The translations under genes were made by a program, and so were the position numbers. A stretch of 64,000 bases of DNA from Odontesthes bonariensis (taxonomy: Eukaryota > Chordata > Actinopteri > Atheriniformes > Atherinopsidae). The stretch spans positions 15,849,227-15,913,226 of the forward strand of contig NC_134515.1 of assembly GCF_027942865.1 (NCBI RefSeq), read 5' to 3'. The notes below the pieces were generated by a model. It worked only from the letters and a program-made list of their open reading frames with translations, ran no database searches and was not told the DNA's origin. This document shows positions 25,636 to 38,600 of this stretch, piece by piece. Position 1 is the stretch's first letter; every line of letters starts with the position of its first letter.

Positions 25636-25905
25636 ATATCCATCCATCCATTTTCTATACCGCTGAATCCGTCGGTCGGGTCGCGGGGGTGCTGGGGCCT
25701 ATCCCAGCAGTCATGGGGCGCAGGGGCGGGGTACACCCTGGACAGGCCGCCAGTCCATCACAGGGTCACACAAAGACAAACGAGACTAACAACCATACAC
25801 GCTCACACTCACACTCACGCCTAGGGACAGTTTTAGAGACACCAATTAACCTAACATGCATGTTTTTGGATGGAAGGAGGAAGCCGGAGAACCTGGAGAG
25901 AACCA
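25636..25905 (+). repeat. Dispersed fish repeat (non-LTR 3'-region type), copy 2
   Basis: It opens CATCCATCCATTTTCTATAC and continues with GGGGCCTATCCCAGCAGTCA, GTACACCCTGGACAGGCCG, CACCAATTAACCTAACATGC and GTTTTTGGATGGAAGGAGGA. It is the same family and orientation as the copy at 24275-24535 but better preserved at its left end. The family name is not certain from sequence alone. Confidence 0.72.
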
Positions 25906-27016
25906 CACCAACATATCAAAATCTTAATTTATGTCGTACCTTTTTTTTAAAAAAAAAATATCAATCTCAAGAGAAATTACAGGCATTAGGGCTAAAATAA
26001 GGTAATAAGGAGTAATATTTCAAAGGCAGACACTGGCCCGGCCATTCTGAGACCTTATGAGTTATGCTCTATCCTCTTAAGACCGGAGCTCATGGTTGAT
26101 ATTCATTTTTTATTTCTCTTTGCTTTTTGGGCTTATTAGAATCTTGTAAGTATAAAAATTAAGCATCATCTTTTGACATGATGTTTCAGAGAAAAATGAT
26201 GAAAAAATAATTAACTACTGTGGTAATTTAACCTAAAATGTGATGTCTATGCGTGTGGATGCGAGGTCCAAAGAGGATAAAACTTAGTAACACGAACATC
26301 AAATAACACCTGCCAAGAGCTAAATATGGATAAATATTAAGTTTGGCAGAGAAGTAAACATATGTAGGCATTAAGATGGCGGTTTAATCATTTTGAATCA
26401 CAGTCCTTTGTTTTTTTATGTGCCCTGGTTGAGACTGATGTCTCCCTCATTGTCCAATAAACCCATTTTGACATCAGTGAATCATATATATATTTATAGG
26501 ATAATATCATTGATGATATCATTAGATATATTCATTGCATAAAAAATGATCAGGCTCCCAAAACATAAAAAGGTCCCAAATAAAAATCTGTGATTGGCCA
26601 AGATTAATATTAATGATAATGACAATAATCATTTAAATCTGGTTTAAAACTATCTGGTAGCCACTGAAGGGAAGCTACAACTGGAGTAACGAGTTAGCCT
26701 CAGTGGGAATTTGCGAGAAGCACTTATGTCAGACTCCAGTGCACTGCAGTAATCAAGTTTAGATGTATTCAATCAAAGCATGAATGATTTAAGAGATTGA
26801 AGAAAAGAAGATTGCACAAACTGTGTCTGCTGTGTATTAGATTCAAGACACAAGTCAATATAAGTCAGACTTAAGTTGTTTTTTAATATAAGCCTGCAAG
26901 GCTCATAAGTAGCTCAGTGCTGCACTCGTCTGGATGGTTGGGTTGCTTGCAATGAGTATGAGCCAGCAGCCCGTACAATACATGTATTGTCTACATCCAT
27001 ATATCTATCCTTGTCT
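25906..27016. other. Intergenic, no gene seen
   Basis: AT-rich DNA with many short stop-broken frames. There is no recognisable gene, RNA or transposon coding piece. Confidence 0.45.
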
Positions 27017-28599
<1,583 letters not shown>

Positions 28600-28880
28600 C
28601 AAGATAACTTGCAATCGAGGGGAAGTTGTTGAATATCTTGGCAGACTGTAGGAATTATGTAAGGGGAGGAAAAGGAAGGTCCGCAAAGAATGCAAGTTTA
28701 TACTCATATGTTACAACACTCCAACAAGACCTCATGAAGTGAAAGCGATTAATGTTTTTTGTTGGAAGTGTAATACAGATGTGGGAACATTCTTGCATTG
28801 TATTTATGAATGTATGTTTGCAATGCCATTCTTGATTAAAGATCTGGAGGTTAGCTCCCCTGACCTCCGTTAAATAAGAT
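28600..28880 (+). mobile_element. Remnant of an L1-like ORF2 C-terminus
   Basis: The plus strand at 28760-28813 reads CWKCNTDVGTFLHCIYEC. This keeps the C-x2-C-x8-H-x4-C pattern typical of the extreme C-terminus of L1-type ORF2. The preceding codons, YNTPTRPHEVKAINVF, align in style with the segment just before that motif in L1 proteins. No reverse-transcriptase core is found upstream. It looks like an old 3' fragment, distinct from the minus-strand element at 12-15 kb. Boundaries are approximate. Confidence 0.6.
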
Positions 28881-29489
28881 AATAAATAAGAATATATATA
28901 TGGTCTATAGGGATTACAGGAAATTATTCACTGAGTCTGGTCCATTTTTTTCTTTAGCACAAGTTTCTTGTGTTTACCTTGAATGTCTAAACACTTAAAC
29001 TATTGGTTTTGGACGTATGGGTTGTGTCTATTAGCATTCAAAAAGGAAAGCTCCACAAAAAAAAAGTGCCGCATGAACAGGAAAAACTATGAGCATTAAT
29101 CTTAAAAAAAGATGGAAAAGCATACAGGAAGATCAGTAACTCACTGAAAATCATCTGAAACTAATTTACTACAGTAAAAGAAAGGTATAGAAGAAGCCAT
29201 AAAGCCACGAATAAGCACGGTATGAAGAGAGCATTCTAATTGCACGAACTTTCTTTAAAAAACAATAACCTAAGTGCTTTAGACCTGGCAGAGAGATTAT
29301 CAATGAAAATCTTAGTTTCTGTGACACGTCGTACAGAATGCAGGTCTTATGCAGTACAAATCTCTGAGAATGCATATAGTCTTTGCTGGAGAACATGAAA
29401 ATAGTCTGCTGAATATTGGAGGATACCAAACTGATGTTGTTTTAAGTTTAGCTAGTTGAATTTGCTGAATTTATTATAACAGAAGCGCA

Positions 29490-29730
29490 CAGAGGTGGAA
29501 GTGTGATAATATGGGACTGTGTGAGTACAACAGCTGGTGTGAGATGGTGCCATGAATGCACATAAAAACACCATCTTACAAGGTGATTTCCTGTCTCCAA
29601 GAGCTTGGCAAAAGAGAAACATTCCAGGATGATAACAATCTAAAGCTTACCACCAAAATCACACAAGGGTCTTTAAAGAAGAAAAAAAAACAAAAAAAAC
29701 ATGACCTGGCCAAACACATCCTCTGCCTTT
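29490..29730 (+). mobile_element. Degraded Tc1/mariner transposase fragment
   Basis: The plus strand from 29494 reads GGSVIIWDCVSTTAG, corresponding to the GGGS-x-MVWGC block of Tc1-family transposases. Further on, in another frame, it reads QDDNNLKLTTKITQG and then a run of Lys followed by MTWPNT, corresponding to the QQDNDPKHT...EWPSQSPDL region. Frame changes and stops show it is dead. Flanking DNA from about 29.04 kb may belong to the same element, but I cannot show that. Confidence 0.6.
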
Positions 29731-31480
29731 AATCCAGGGCTGTTTTCACACATGAACACCGGGGATTTTCAGGAGAAAGTGTGGACAATTTGATCCGGAC
29801 TTCTTTCCACAGTTACTGTTCACACATGTTTCACAGCGGGAGGTTTTCTGTTGGAGATGCGCTCTCACGGCTGGAAATGTGAAAGAGGTGGTGTCGGGGA
29901 ACCAGTGTTTATAGAGTACAGGAAGCAGGACGTGATACAAAAAAAAAGGACTCTGGAAATGTCTGTGTTCTCTGGAAAACATTTTGAGAAGAGCCAATGA
30001 GGCTCCTTGTTTTATTGATATCAATACCAGGTGTGTTTATAGGTATCCACAATTGTAAAGAGCAACTGGAAAGCAGCGTACAGGTCAGCAGAAAGGAGAA
30101 TGAAGCGGCAACTCTTACCAGCATGAACACCAACTCACTCACACACAGGCAGTAAACGCTTCAGAATATTTGCTGCTACATTTGGATGATACATTTGGGT
30201 TCTGAGTGGACTATCTCTGCAAGTCTAGAGTGAACGATACAAACATTTGCTTCCATGCATGCTATAGCTCCGGTACATGTCAGTACTCCATGTTGGAAAA
30301 TGGTTCTGTAGAAATTCTTTGCAGTTCTTTAAAGAGAAAACTCAACCAACACAAACGGCACAGAACATGAACTCATGGGAATAACTGACTTTGAAGAATG
30401 GCAGGAAACCTCTCCACTGTGCCACACTTGTCTCCTCCACCCTCCTCCTTGTCAAAAATGTGTGATGTATTGATAAAATGAAACATCTGAATACGAGTAA
30501 GGAAAGGTCTGCTGACTGTTGTTCCATTGATACCCTACTTTGGGGCTCATATTGTTAATAAAGTAAATTTAAATAGTAATTCATAAATCTTTGATATCAG
30601 CACATACTGCTCTGCTTATAAGAAATGCAGCTCCATAGAGTTCATAGTTTGGAATAATTTGATCTATACTCGAAGTGATACGGCACAGTGGGTTGTCACT
30701 TCTGTTGTACATTGTTTTAATTGGGTTTTATAACACGGACCACTGTCACAACATCCTGGCATCAGTCTAAAATGACAAGAAAGATTTAAAAAAACAACGG
30801 ATATTGGCTTAATCCAGGGAAGTATTGAACATGCCGTTCACTGGATACTGGAAAATTCTCTTAAAATGCTTTGGTCAGCTGTGTTTTAACGACATACTTT
30901 TAACCTATATTTATTTACATTTAGCCCTTTCACCACTGTTAGAAATAAGCTGAATTGTCTATTATGTCCCTGTTAATGATATATAAATGGTTGCACAGAT
31001 AACTGTCGAAGTATGAATATCATACCAGTGAAAAATATTTAAATCTGAAGATTTTCCGGTGAGTTTAGGAATCTTGAGGGGCGCGTCTTATTCCATGCTG
31101 ACGTATTCTTTTCTTTTTTTCTTTTTAAGATTCAGATCAAGAACGATGATAAAGTGTAGTTAAGCTGAATGTACAATACCCGTATTTATAATATGGTCTC
31201 TGAATTGACTGAATACGCCCACCTACTAATAGTAACCCTGCAGCCCTTTATGCATAATGCTAGCAGAAGGGAGAGAAGTGGGTCATTCGCATTATTTCGC
31301 TCAGCCGACACAGCAGTTCCTTGATGGCGTTAGTGAACAATAGAACCGTCTAAATGGAAGTTATTTATTAAATAAACGCCACTCAGCCTTTAAAATTCAA
31401 CACAGAACTTGGGAGAAGACGTGAAAGATAGTAGCTTTTTTTAGTTTCCAACGACCATGTTTAATTTCTATGCCAAACGG
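29731..31480. other. Upstream of rimkla, no gene seen
   Basis: AT-rich intergenic DNA leading to the rimkla CpG region. No exon or transposon piece was recognised. Confidence 0.45.
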
Positions 31481-32437
31481 CTTTGAGACATCGTTGCCGT
31501 TGTGGTTCGCCAAACCTCCCAGCACGTCTGGTCTAAACCGGTTCGGAGAGCGCGCGGACTCGTGCGCACTGCATACTTCTCGCACAGATTCTCGGAGCAC
31601 GCCGCGCGCCCTCACCAGGCTCCGCCCCCTACTTCACTTGGCCCTCCGTCATTGGCTCGTGCAGTAGCGGCTCGCCCACACTTTCCGCGTGTTGTTCGGA
31701 CATTAGACGGTCCACGAGCAGCGATTGGTCAACGCCCCAACCAAACCTTTGTTTTGGGGCAGACCCCCGTTTTTACCGTGCACGGGCACGAGGAGAGGTG
31801 AAGTTGTAAACGAAGCGCGTGCTCTTTTCAGCACCAATACCTCGTGGATAGCAGCCAAACGCGCCACAGAAAGGATAGTTGTGTGGGTTAGCTTGCGTTG
31901 TTGTGATAAACCGACGACTTTGCGGTTTGCAACGCCCTACAACCGCTGCGATTACAGGGAAACTTTAGGGGCAGTGTCGTGTCGCCAAGCGGAAATACAA
32001 AGCGGCAAGGCTTCAGCTTTGTTTGCCCCGGCGGCAGGAGCTGCATCTCGGTTGAAAGAGACACGTTGTGCGGGTTAAAAAAAACAACAACGTCATCTTC
32101 TTCCCAGCGTTTGCTTTGTCGGGGTTCACCAAACGGCACCACGACAAGTCTAAATGGCTGGAAGCGAAGGGAAACGGAGGTGATATAAAATATTTTTCTC
32201 CCCAGCCGGTTCGGTCCAGACAGCGGTGGAGCCGTGGTCGTGTTTTTAGCCACATCACAGCCTGCTCGTGCCGCTTGCCGCCGAGGTCTCCATTGTGTGA
32301 GCATCTCCGCAATTCCTGCCGCCCGACCCCCGAATCCCGCGCTTCCACCGCGCACCTGCCGCCCCCACCCCCCCACAGTGTGTGTGTTTTTTTAACCGAT
32401 TTTTTTCCTCACATTTTTAAAAATCCCCTCATCCAAA
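31481..32437 (+). promoter_or_regulatory. rimkla: rimkla CpG-rich promoter and 5' UTR
   Basis: About 950 bp, sharply richer in G+C and CpG than its surroundings, end at the rimkla start codon. It has two inverted CCAAT boxes (ATTGG at 31651-31655 and 31724-31728) and a GC-box-like CCGCCCC at 31622-31628, as in a housekeeping or neuronal CpG promoter. There is no obvious TATA box. Overlapping open frames on both strands here reflect the high G+C content. The exact transcription start cannot be read. Confidence 0.65.
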
Positions 32438-32600
32438 ATGTGTTCTCGGGTTTGGTTCGTGACCGACCGGCGCATCAGCCAGGAGTACCCTCAAGTTCAG
32501 ATCCTCCGGGCACTGAAGGAGCGCTGCGCCGACGAGGATGTTGAATTCCGCTATCTGCTCATGGATCAGATCGTGCTGACGATCACCCAGGGGCAGCTAG
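32438..32600 (+). CDS. rimkla: rimkla coding exon 1
   Basis: Encodes residues 1-54 plus one base, ending TITQGQL-G. The start context is CAAAATGT after a CpG-rich leader. The exon ends CTAG followed by GCAAGT, a GC-type donor. The nearest GT, at 32605, would shift exon 2 out of frame. Confidence 0.93.
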
Positions 32601-35600
32601 GCAAGTACCACCCAAACAAGCTGTATACGTGAATTATGCATGGACGGTGTTGTGCTTTATGTGTTTCACAAAGTTCAAGACGTTCATTGTTTGCTGGTTA
32701 TGCTGTTGCGAGGCAGGGTTAGCCCCGCGTGCCTTCTAGCGAGCAAGGTAAGCAGCACAGCAGTGACCGCCTAACCCACTTTCCAGTAGACTGCCTCCAG
32801 AGGGAAGTGATGACGCTTGATTTAATTGAGCTGAATATGCTGTGTTGTATTCCCTACACTGCTGCGGAGGAGCAGATTTAAGCAGCTGGGAATGCTTTTT
32901 AACAATATTGGGAATTGGTGTATTTACAGGGCAGGCTTTTATTAGAGACATCCAGTTGAGGCCGGGTAATGTTGCTGCTGTGTGGTCGAATTTTTTCTGG
33001 ATTTACCTCAACATCCCCACCTCTGATATACGCGTTAACGCTGGGTAGTTTGAGCCCAGACAACCCATCCACGTAAATATGTTTAATTCCGGTGCAAAGG
33101 TTGCGATTGTGCTTGTAATAACACCCCCAGTGATCTTTTGAAATTTACAAGATGAATTTTCACTTTAAATAGTGGGGGAAAAAAAATCTTGCACACATCC
33201 TACCACAGCTGTTTGTTAATACTTTATAAATGATTCAAATGGCTCATTAGTTGTCAAAACTGTAATCAGCTTACACTCTTTGAGTTTATTCTACTATTTT
33301 AGGTTTTTCGCACTCGCCGGCCTTGTCTATCTTACCGGTATGGTGTTATGATCACAAAACACCACCCAATCTTTTGTTGTCATTTTGTGCTGCTGTGCCA
33401 AGAACACACAGCAGCTCACAGTAACAAGAGGCCCTGATAGATTGATGGTGAATGCAGGAACTCAAACAGGGACACTTGGAATTTGTAAGGCTTGTGTGAA
33501 ATAGGGCTGTGTCACAAGGTAAGAGGTGCGAGAGTCTAAATTAGCACATAAACGGTGTGGGCTGACATTAGCCGAGGCTGAATAGATGGGTGGAAATGTG
33601 GCTTGGATAGGGGTGTGTCTGGGCAGCATGTTTTCTCTTACCTCGTGCTGGTAATTCCCACAGCTCATCACAGTTATGGCAAAGGTTCATAGTCATCATG
33701 AGGCTTCTCATGCCAACACGTGGGCTTAAAAGTGACCATCATGGAATCTGAGAAGTGCCGTACATTTCACAGTTTTTACTGACATGATCTGAACAAATAC
33801 CAATCTGTTGGTAGAATCGAAGGTTGGAAACACCAAGGGAACACAGTGAAGAGGGAGGGGGGGGGGGGGTCATACCATCTAATTCACATACGTGGGTAAG
33901 ATTGCGATCTAGATCTGTAGCTTTACACAAGACCCAGCTGAGTTGTAAGTACGGCCTGTAATCCGCATTGGCTCTAAATCTGCATTCAGTAAATGTCTTC
34001 CCAGTGTTGGCTTGACATCAAGATTAACAACCAGTGGACAGATTGGCCATGTTGTCGGCTTCCTACACATAAAGTACAGGGGATAGAAGCCCTGTGGCCA
34101 TGACTTAGCCATTCACACCTGTGTCATAGAAAATCTGGAGTCTGAGGGGAAATTACGATGAAAATCCAAACCACAACTGGCACCATGACCTTGACCAGGC
34201 CCGCCGATAGGGGGGGACAAACGGGTATTTTGTCCCGGGCCCAGGAATGGGGGAGGCCCAAAAAAAAAATAATAATAATAATAATAATAATAATAAGCCA
34301 GTATAGACATGGCAACGTGTGAAATTGCCATTTAGATAGAGTTGAATGTAACGAATGGCTTATAAACGTGACGTTTTGGGGTAGCCTGTAACTTTCGTTT
34401 AGACTGATTTAACTTGACACTTGCCAGATGAATGGGCTCCGCCTTGTTGGGGGGGGGAGGGGCATTCAGATAATTTTGTCCCGGGCCCAGCCAAACCTGT
34501 CAGAGGCCCTGACCTTGACCATATAATCCATGCAGAACCTGGGTAAATAAGTGAGTTTAGGTGGTTATATAATCTAATTTAAGGAACGCAGCTCCATATG
34601 CAGTACTTGAGACCGTTACAATACCAAAACAATACAATATGCAGTATTTCACGGTCATGTGACCAGTAATGTCTCCTGTCGTCTGGGGTACATCTACATT
34701 TGAAAGTTTTGACACTAACGTATCTTCTTAAGGTTTCACAAATTAGTTTACAAATCAGCAAAAGAGCGGAGACATAAAAAGGATAACACCGGTGGTATAA
34801 CTTTATTCAAAATCTGCTTTTTGCCACAAGACGGAGGTACATTCATCTATAAAACTTTGGATGAATGGTAAAGCAGAGAACGCATTTATAACTTGCAATT
34901 TCAAAGTTTTTTAAAAAATGTGTGTGCTCTCACGTCTGTTCCAGGTTAATGGGTTCAGTGTCTCCATAGCAGAATTCATCAGTGAGCACACCCACGCATG
35001 CACATCATGTTGTTTCAATGACAAATGAGGCCCTTCAGTTCGAGCAGCTAAACCCAGCGCTCGGCCAGCAAAAGGCATTTCACATCCCATGATTATACAA
35101 AATTAAACTGGGGCCGGACATGAATTCATGTCACAATCCTTTGTGATCCTTGCGCATGCCAGTGGGCACACTGTTAGCCCAGTGATGATAAATGCAACAC
35201 ATCTGTGCCAGGGAACATGGTTTATTAAGGTGGGTTCATTGTCTTAATTTACCAGCAGAGTTTGTGTCAGCATCCACAGTCATGAGGTTCGGATAGAGTA
35301 GCCATAATACCGCATAATGTTTGGCTGTTCAGGAAATACACTGCTCACTTTCAAGAGAAATTAGACTGATGGTTCTTCTAATTTAATTTGTATCAACAAG
35401 CTTCTGTTGGTTGTTTCTTCTGGCGACCTCAGAAGCATCATCTTCAGGGATAATTGGCTAAATTAACACTGTTGTTCCTTGTGTAAACTCTAGTGTTTTT
35501 CTTTTTTGTGTTTCGAAACAACAGCTCCATTCTCCTCATGCCAAGCAAATGTAAGTCACATTTAAGTTAACAAAGTACAGTCTCCTTTAGTGGGCTGTGA

Positions 35601-38600
35601 CTCGATTGCTTCTACCAAAACAGCTATTTATCATCGAACTAAAGTGTGTTGTTTGCAGATATTCGCATGAAGCCTGGAAATGGTCCATTTTCAATTCATT
35701 AGTTTTGGCAAAAATGCTTGCAGCTCTCGATTTTCCACCTGGCAGTGTCAGACTGGCCACTTTGTATGTCACACCACTGCACACTATAACCGCTGAGCTG
35801 AAAACTTTTACCCTGACATTAGAAGAGTCATATTTAGATGTGAGCAGCTGTCACACAATTTATTTCCATAGAAAATCTGACTATCTGCCCGGAATGTTTG
35901 GCCATACTTTTTATATGCTGTCACACTTCAGATAAGCACTCTTTGAGGAATTTGCATAGTTGCAATAGCCAAAGGGAACGGTGTCCGCATCGTGATGACT
36001 TGACTCTAAAACCTCTAACTTTGTGCCTTTCAGTGTTGATCAGCGCATTAAAAACTGTGATTGAAGTACGGTTCAGGTTACCACAAATATGCATCTTCAC
36101 TGTTTTCTCGGAGCCTCGTCTTCTAGCCTCCAGCCTGAGTTTGACCGGCCACTCTGCCGGAAATAAAGTACTTGTTGAACACGTCCACACCACCTACAGT
36201 CAAAACAGCAGCAGCAAAATGTTTGTTTCTAGTAAGGAAGACAGTATACTGTCTCATTTTGCCACTATAACCGAGACGTTCTTTTATTTCATGTACATAC
36301 TTGAATCTATCACTCGGTGGGGGTATTTTTTATTGATATTGTATCAGCTAAGTTACAGGTTAAATGACCAAACTGATGATGATGCAGCATTTTAAACTGC
36401 ACATTGTTGTCTGAAGCAAGAAAGTATATATCAAAAACCTTTTCACAACCGGCTCATAAATGTAATTCTAATATTTGGCGTCACGAATTTAGTCTGAAAT
36501 AACGGCTCACAGGAATATTAACACACTTCCCAGCTCTTAACCAGACACATAAAAGAGGACTCTAAATTATTCAGTGTGGAATGCGGTTTATAAGAATTCT
36601 TAGGTTGCATCTTACCGAAATCTGTTTACATGCTGTTCACTTCTGTTTGTGTGAGCCAGATATTTGTGCTATCTCGTGTCCCTGCTTCCTCACTCCAAGT
36701 GCTGCAAATGTCAAAGTGGTAAAGCACTGAACTATGTTTTCACATTGTGCGTGTTGCTGATGACCGATAGACACGAGGAGGCATCGTGAGTGATCAAACC
36801 ATGAGACGTCGGTTTAACCAGTGGCCCCGTAGGGTTAATGTACACAGGATACTCATATATAGAGGGATACTGCGTGCAGCGTTGGCAGGAACAACCAGTC
36901 AAACACACTGGCACAGCATTTGTCAGTCTGCTTTGTGACGTCGCAGCGGCATGCATAGAATGCATGTTATTCCTGTAAGCTTTGTCCAGCAGATTGAAAA
37001 TGGGATGCACCTATACAGTCCATCAAACAATGAAAACATTCTGCTTCATCAAACTGGTGAGGAGAAAAGTCCTACCAGCTCTAAGTATGAAAAGGTCACA
37101 CCCACTATTAACATAGAGGTTCCCTCTCAAAATCCTACTTTAGGCTGACAGTGTTATCTGCTGTAATTGTCAGGATCTCTGAATGTTTTTGCCACGGTCA
37201 CATGACGGACAGTGTAAAGCACAAAAACACTTGCACAGATGAATAGACCTGATTCATCCGGCTGCCTCGTTGGTCTCCGTTTGGTCCCCCTGGAGACAGA
37301 GACGAGTGCTGTGAATACTGTCTGTCAAAAACCATGAGACCACATCCCCTGACACTTCCCACTGTAACAGCACTCACAGTCCTGCACAATCAGTGCAGTG
37401 TGTGAGACCGCTGAATGGGGTTGAAGAGGCAGTGAATCCTCCTGCTTCTTTGCTGACATTGTGAGGAGGAGGAGGAAAAAGCAAGGGGTGGGGATCTTTT
37501 CGTGGCTTCATACTCTTTTCTTTTTCTTTTTTTTCATGCCCCCCCCCCTCCCCTCCCCTCACTGCCCTCCTCTCTATTAGCTGCAAGGCATCCTTGTCCA
37601 TTTTCGCATGTTGCCTTTCTTTTGCGATACCTTTTGTTTTTGTTTTTTTACACAAGAGCAGCATGTGAGAGAAACCAGTATGCAGGCTGGTGCTTCTCCC
37701 GACATGTTAGTAGCGGCTTCTCTTGACCTCTTGTGATCTCAACCAGAGCCGTTACCACTGCTGTGAGCCTGTAGATACTAAGATGGCTGAAATTCACGTC
37801 ATGGCTGGGGGAAGTGCTGTGCCAGTGACAAATGTGTCTCCTCCCCTCTTTCTTCTAGGTAGAGTACATGTGAAAGCACACAGGTGCAGGTTTTGTCGTC
37901 ACTTAATCTGTTCATCCTGATGAGCTGTTTGGTCGCACCGCAGGTTAAAAAAAACCTTATGCTCTGGTTTTGTCGGTCCGTCTTATCCACTTAAACAAGG
38001 CAGCACGAGTCACCACTAAAATACTGCCAGATCCTAATCCACGCCTAGTGAATATGGCATCTGTGGAGGAAAATATCAAGCCCAAAAACATCTATGAGAC
38101 TTCAAAATCTTTGTTCAATTCTACATCTCTAGATAGTTGTTTAGAGACTGGAGATGACCGGAATGATGGAGGTCTGACGGATTTTCTGTTATACTAACTA
38201 TTTTCTCACCACCAAACTTATTCAAGATTATCTCTGTCCAGTTCCCACTGTTTTCCACAGCTTACACATACTGCACTGAGTTGAAATAGCTGATCAGTGA
38301 CCTATTCAGATGTTCTCCGTTAGCCTATTGTCCCTTTTGCTCTCATTTGCATAAGAAAAGCGGTGTCAGGCCGAGACGCTGGAAACCAAGGTCAATTTGA
38401 CTTTCAATAAAGCAAAGCACAGTGAGTTTCAGATCCTCAATCTGGTGGATTACACTCACTTTGCATTGCGACTGCATCAAAAATTGCAAATGATTTATCA
38501 AAAGAATGCTGGGCAAGAAAACATAGTGTTTTACTGCCGTGTGTACAACATATTGTGCCACCACACTTTTCTCAAGTGTGATTACATTTGAGCTTTGCTC

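Noticed and set aside
31888-32544. Long open frames on both strands in the CpG-rich region before rimkla
   Set aside because: High G+C content leaves few stops; there is no family resemblance, and the region is best explained as rimkla promoter and leader.
32601-32606. GT at 32605-32606 as the rimkla exon 1 donor
   Set aside because: Using it adds four bases and throws exon 2 out of frame, while the GC donor at 32601 preserves the conserved protein.
35597-36395. Overlapping 112- and 165-codon frames in rimkla intron 1
   Set aside because: No family resemblance, AT-rich, and no convincing splice or promoter signals.
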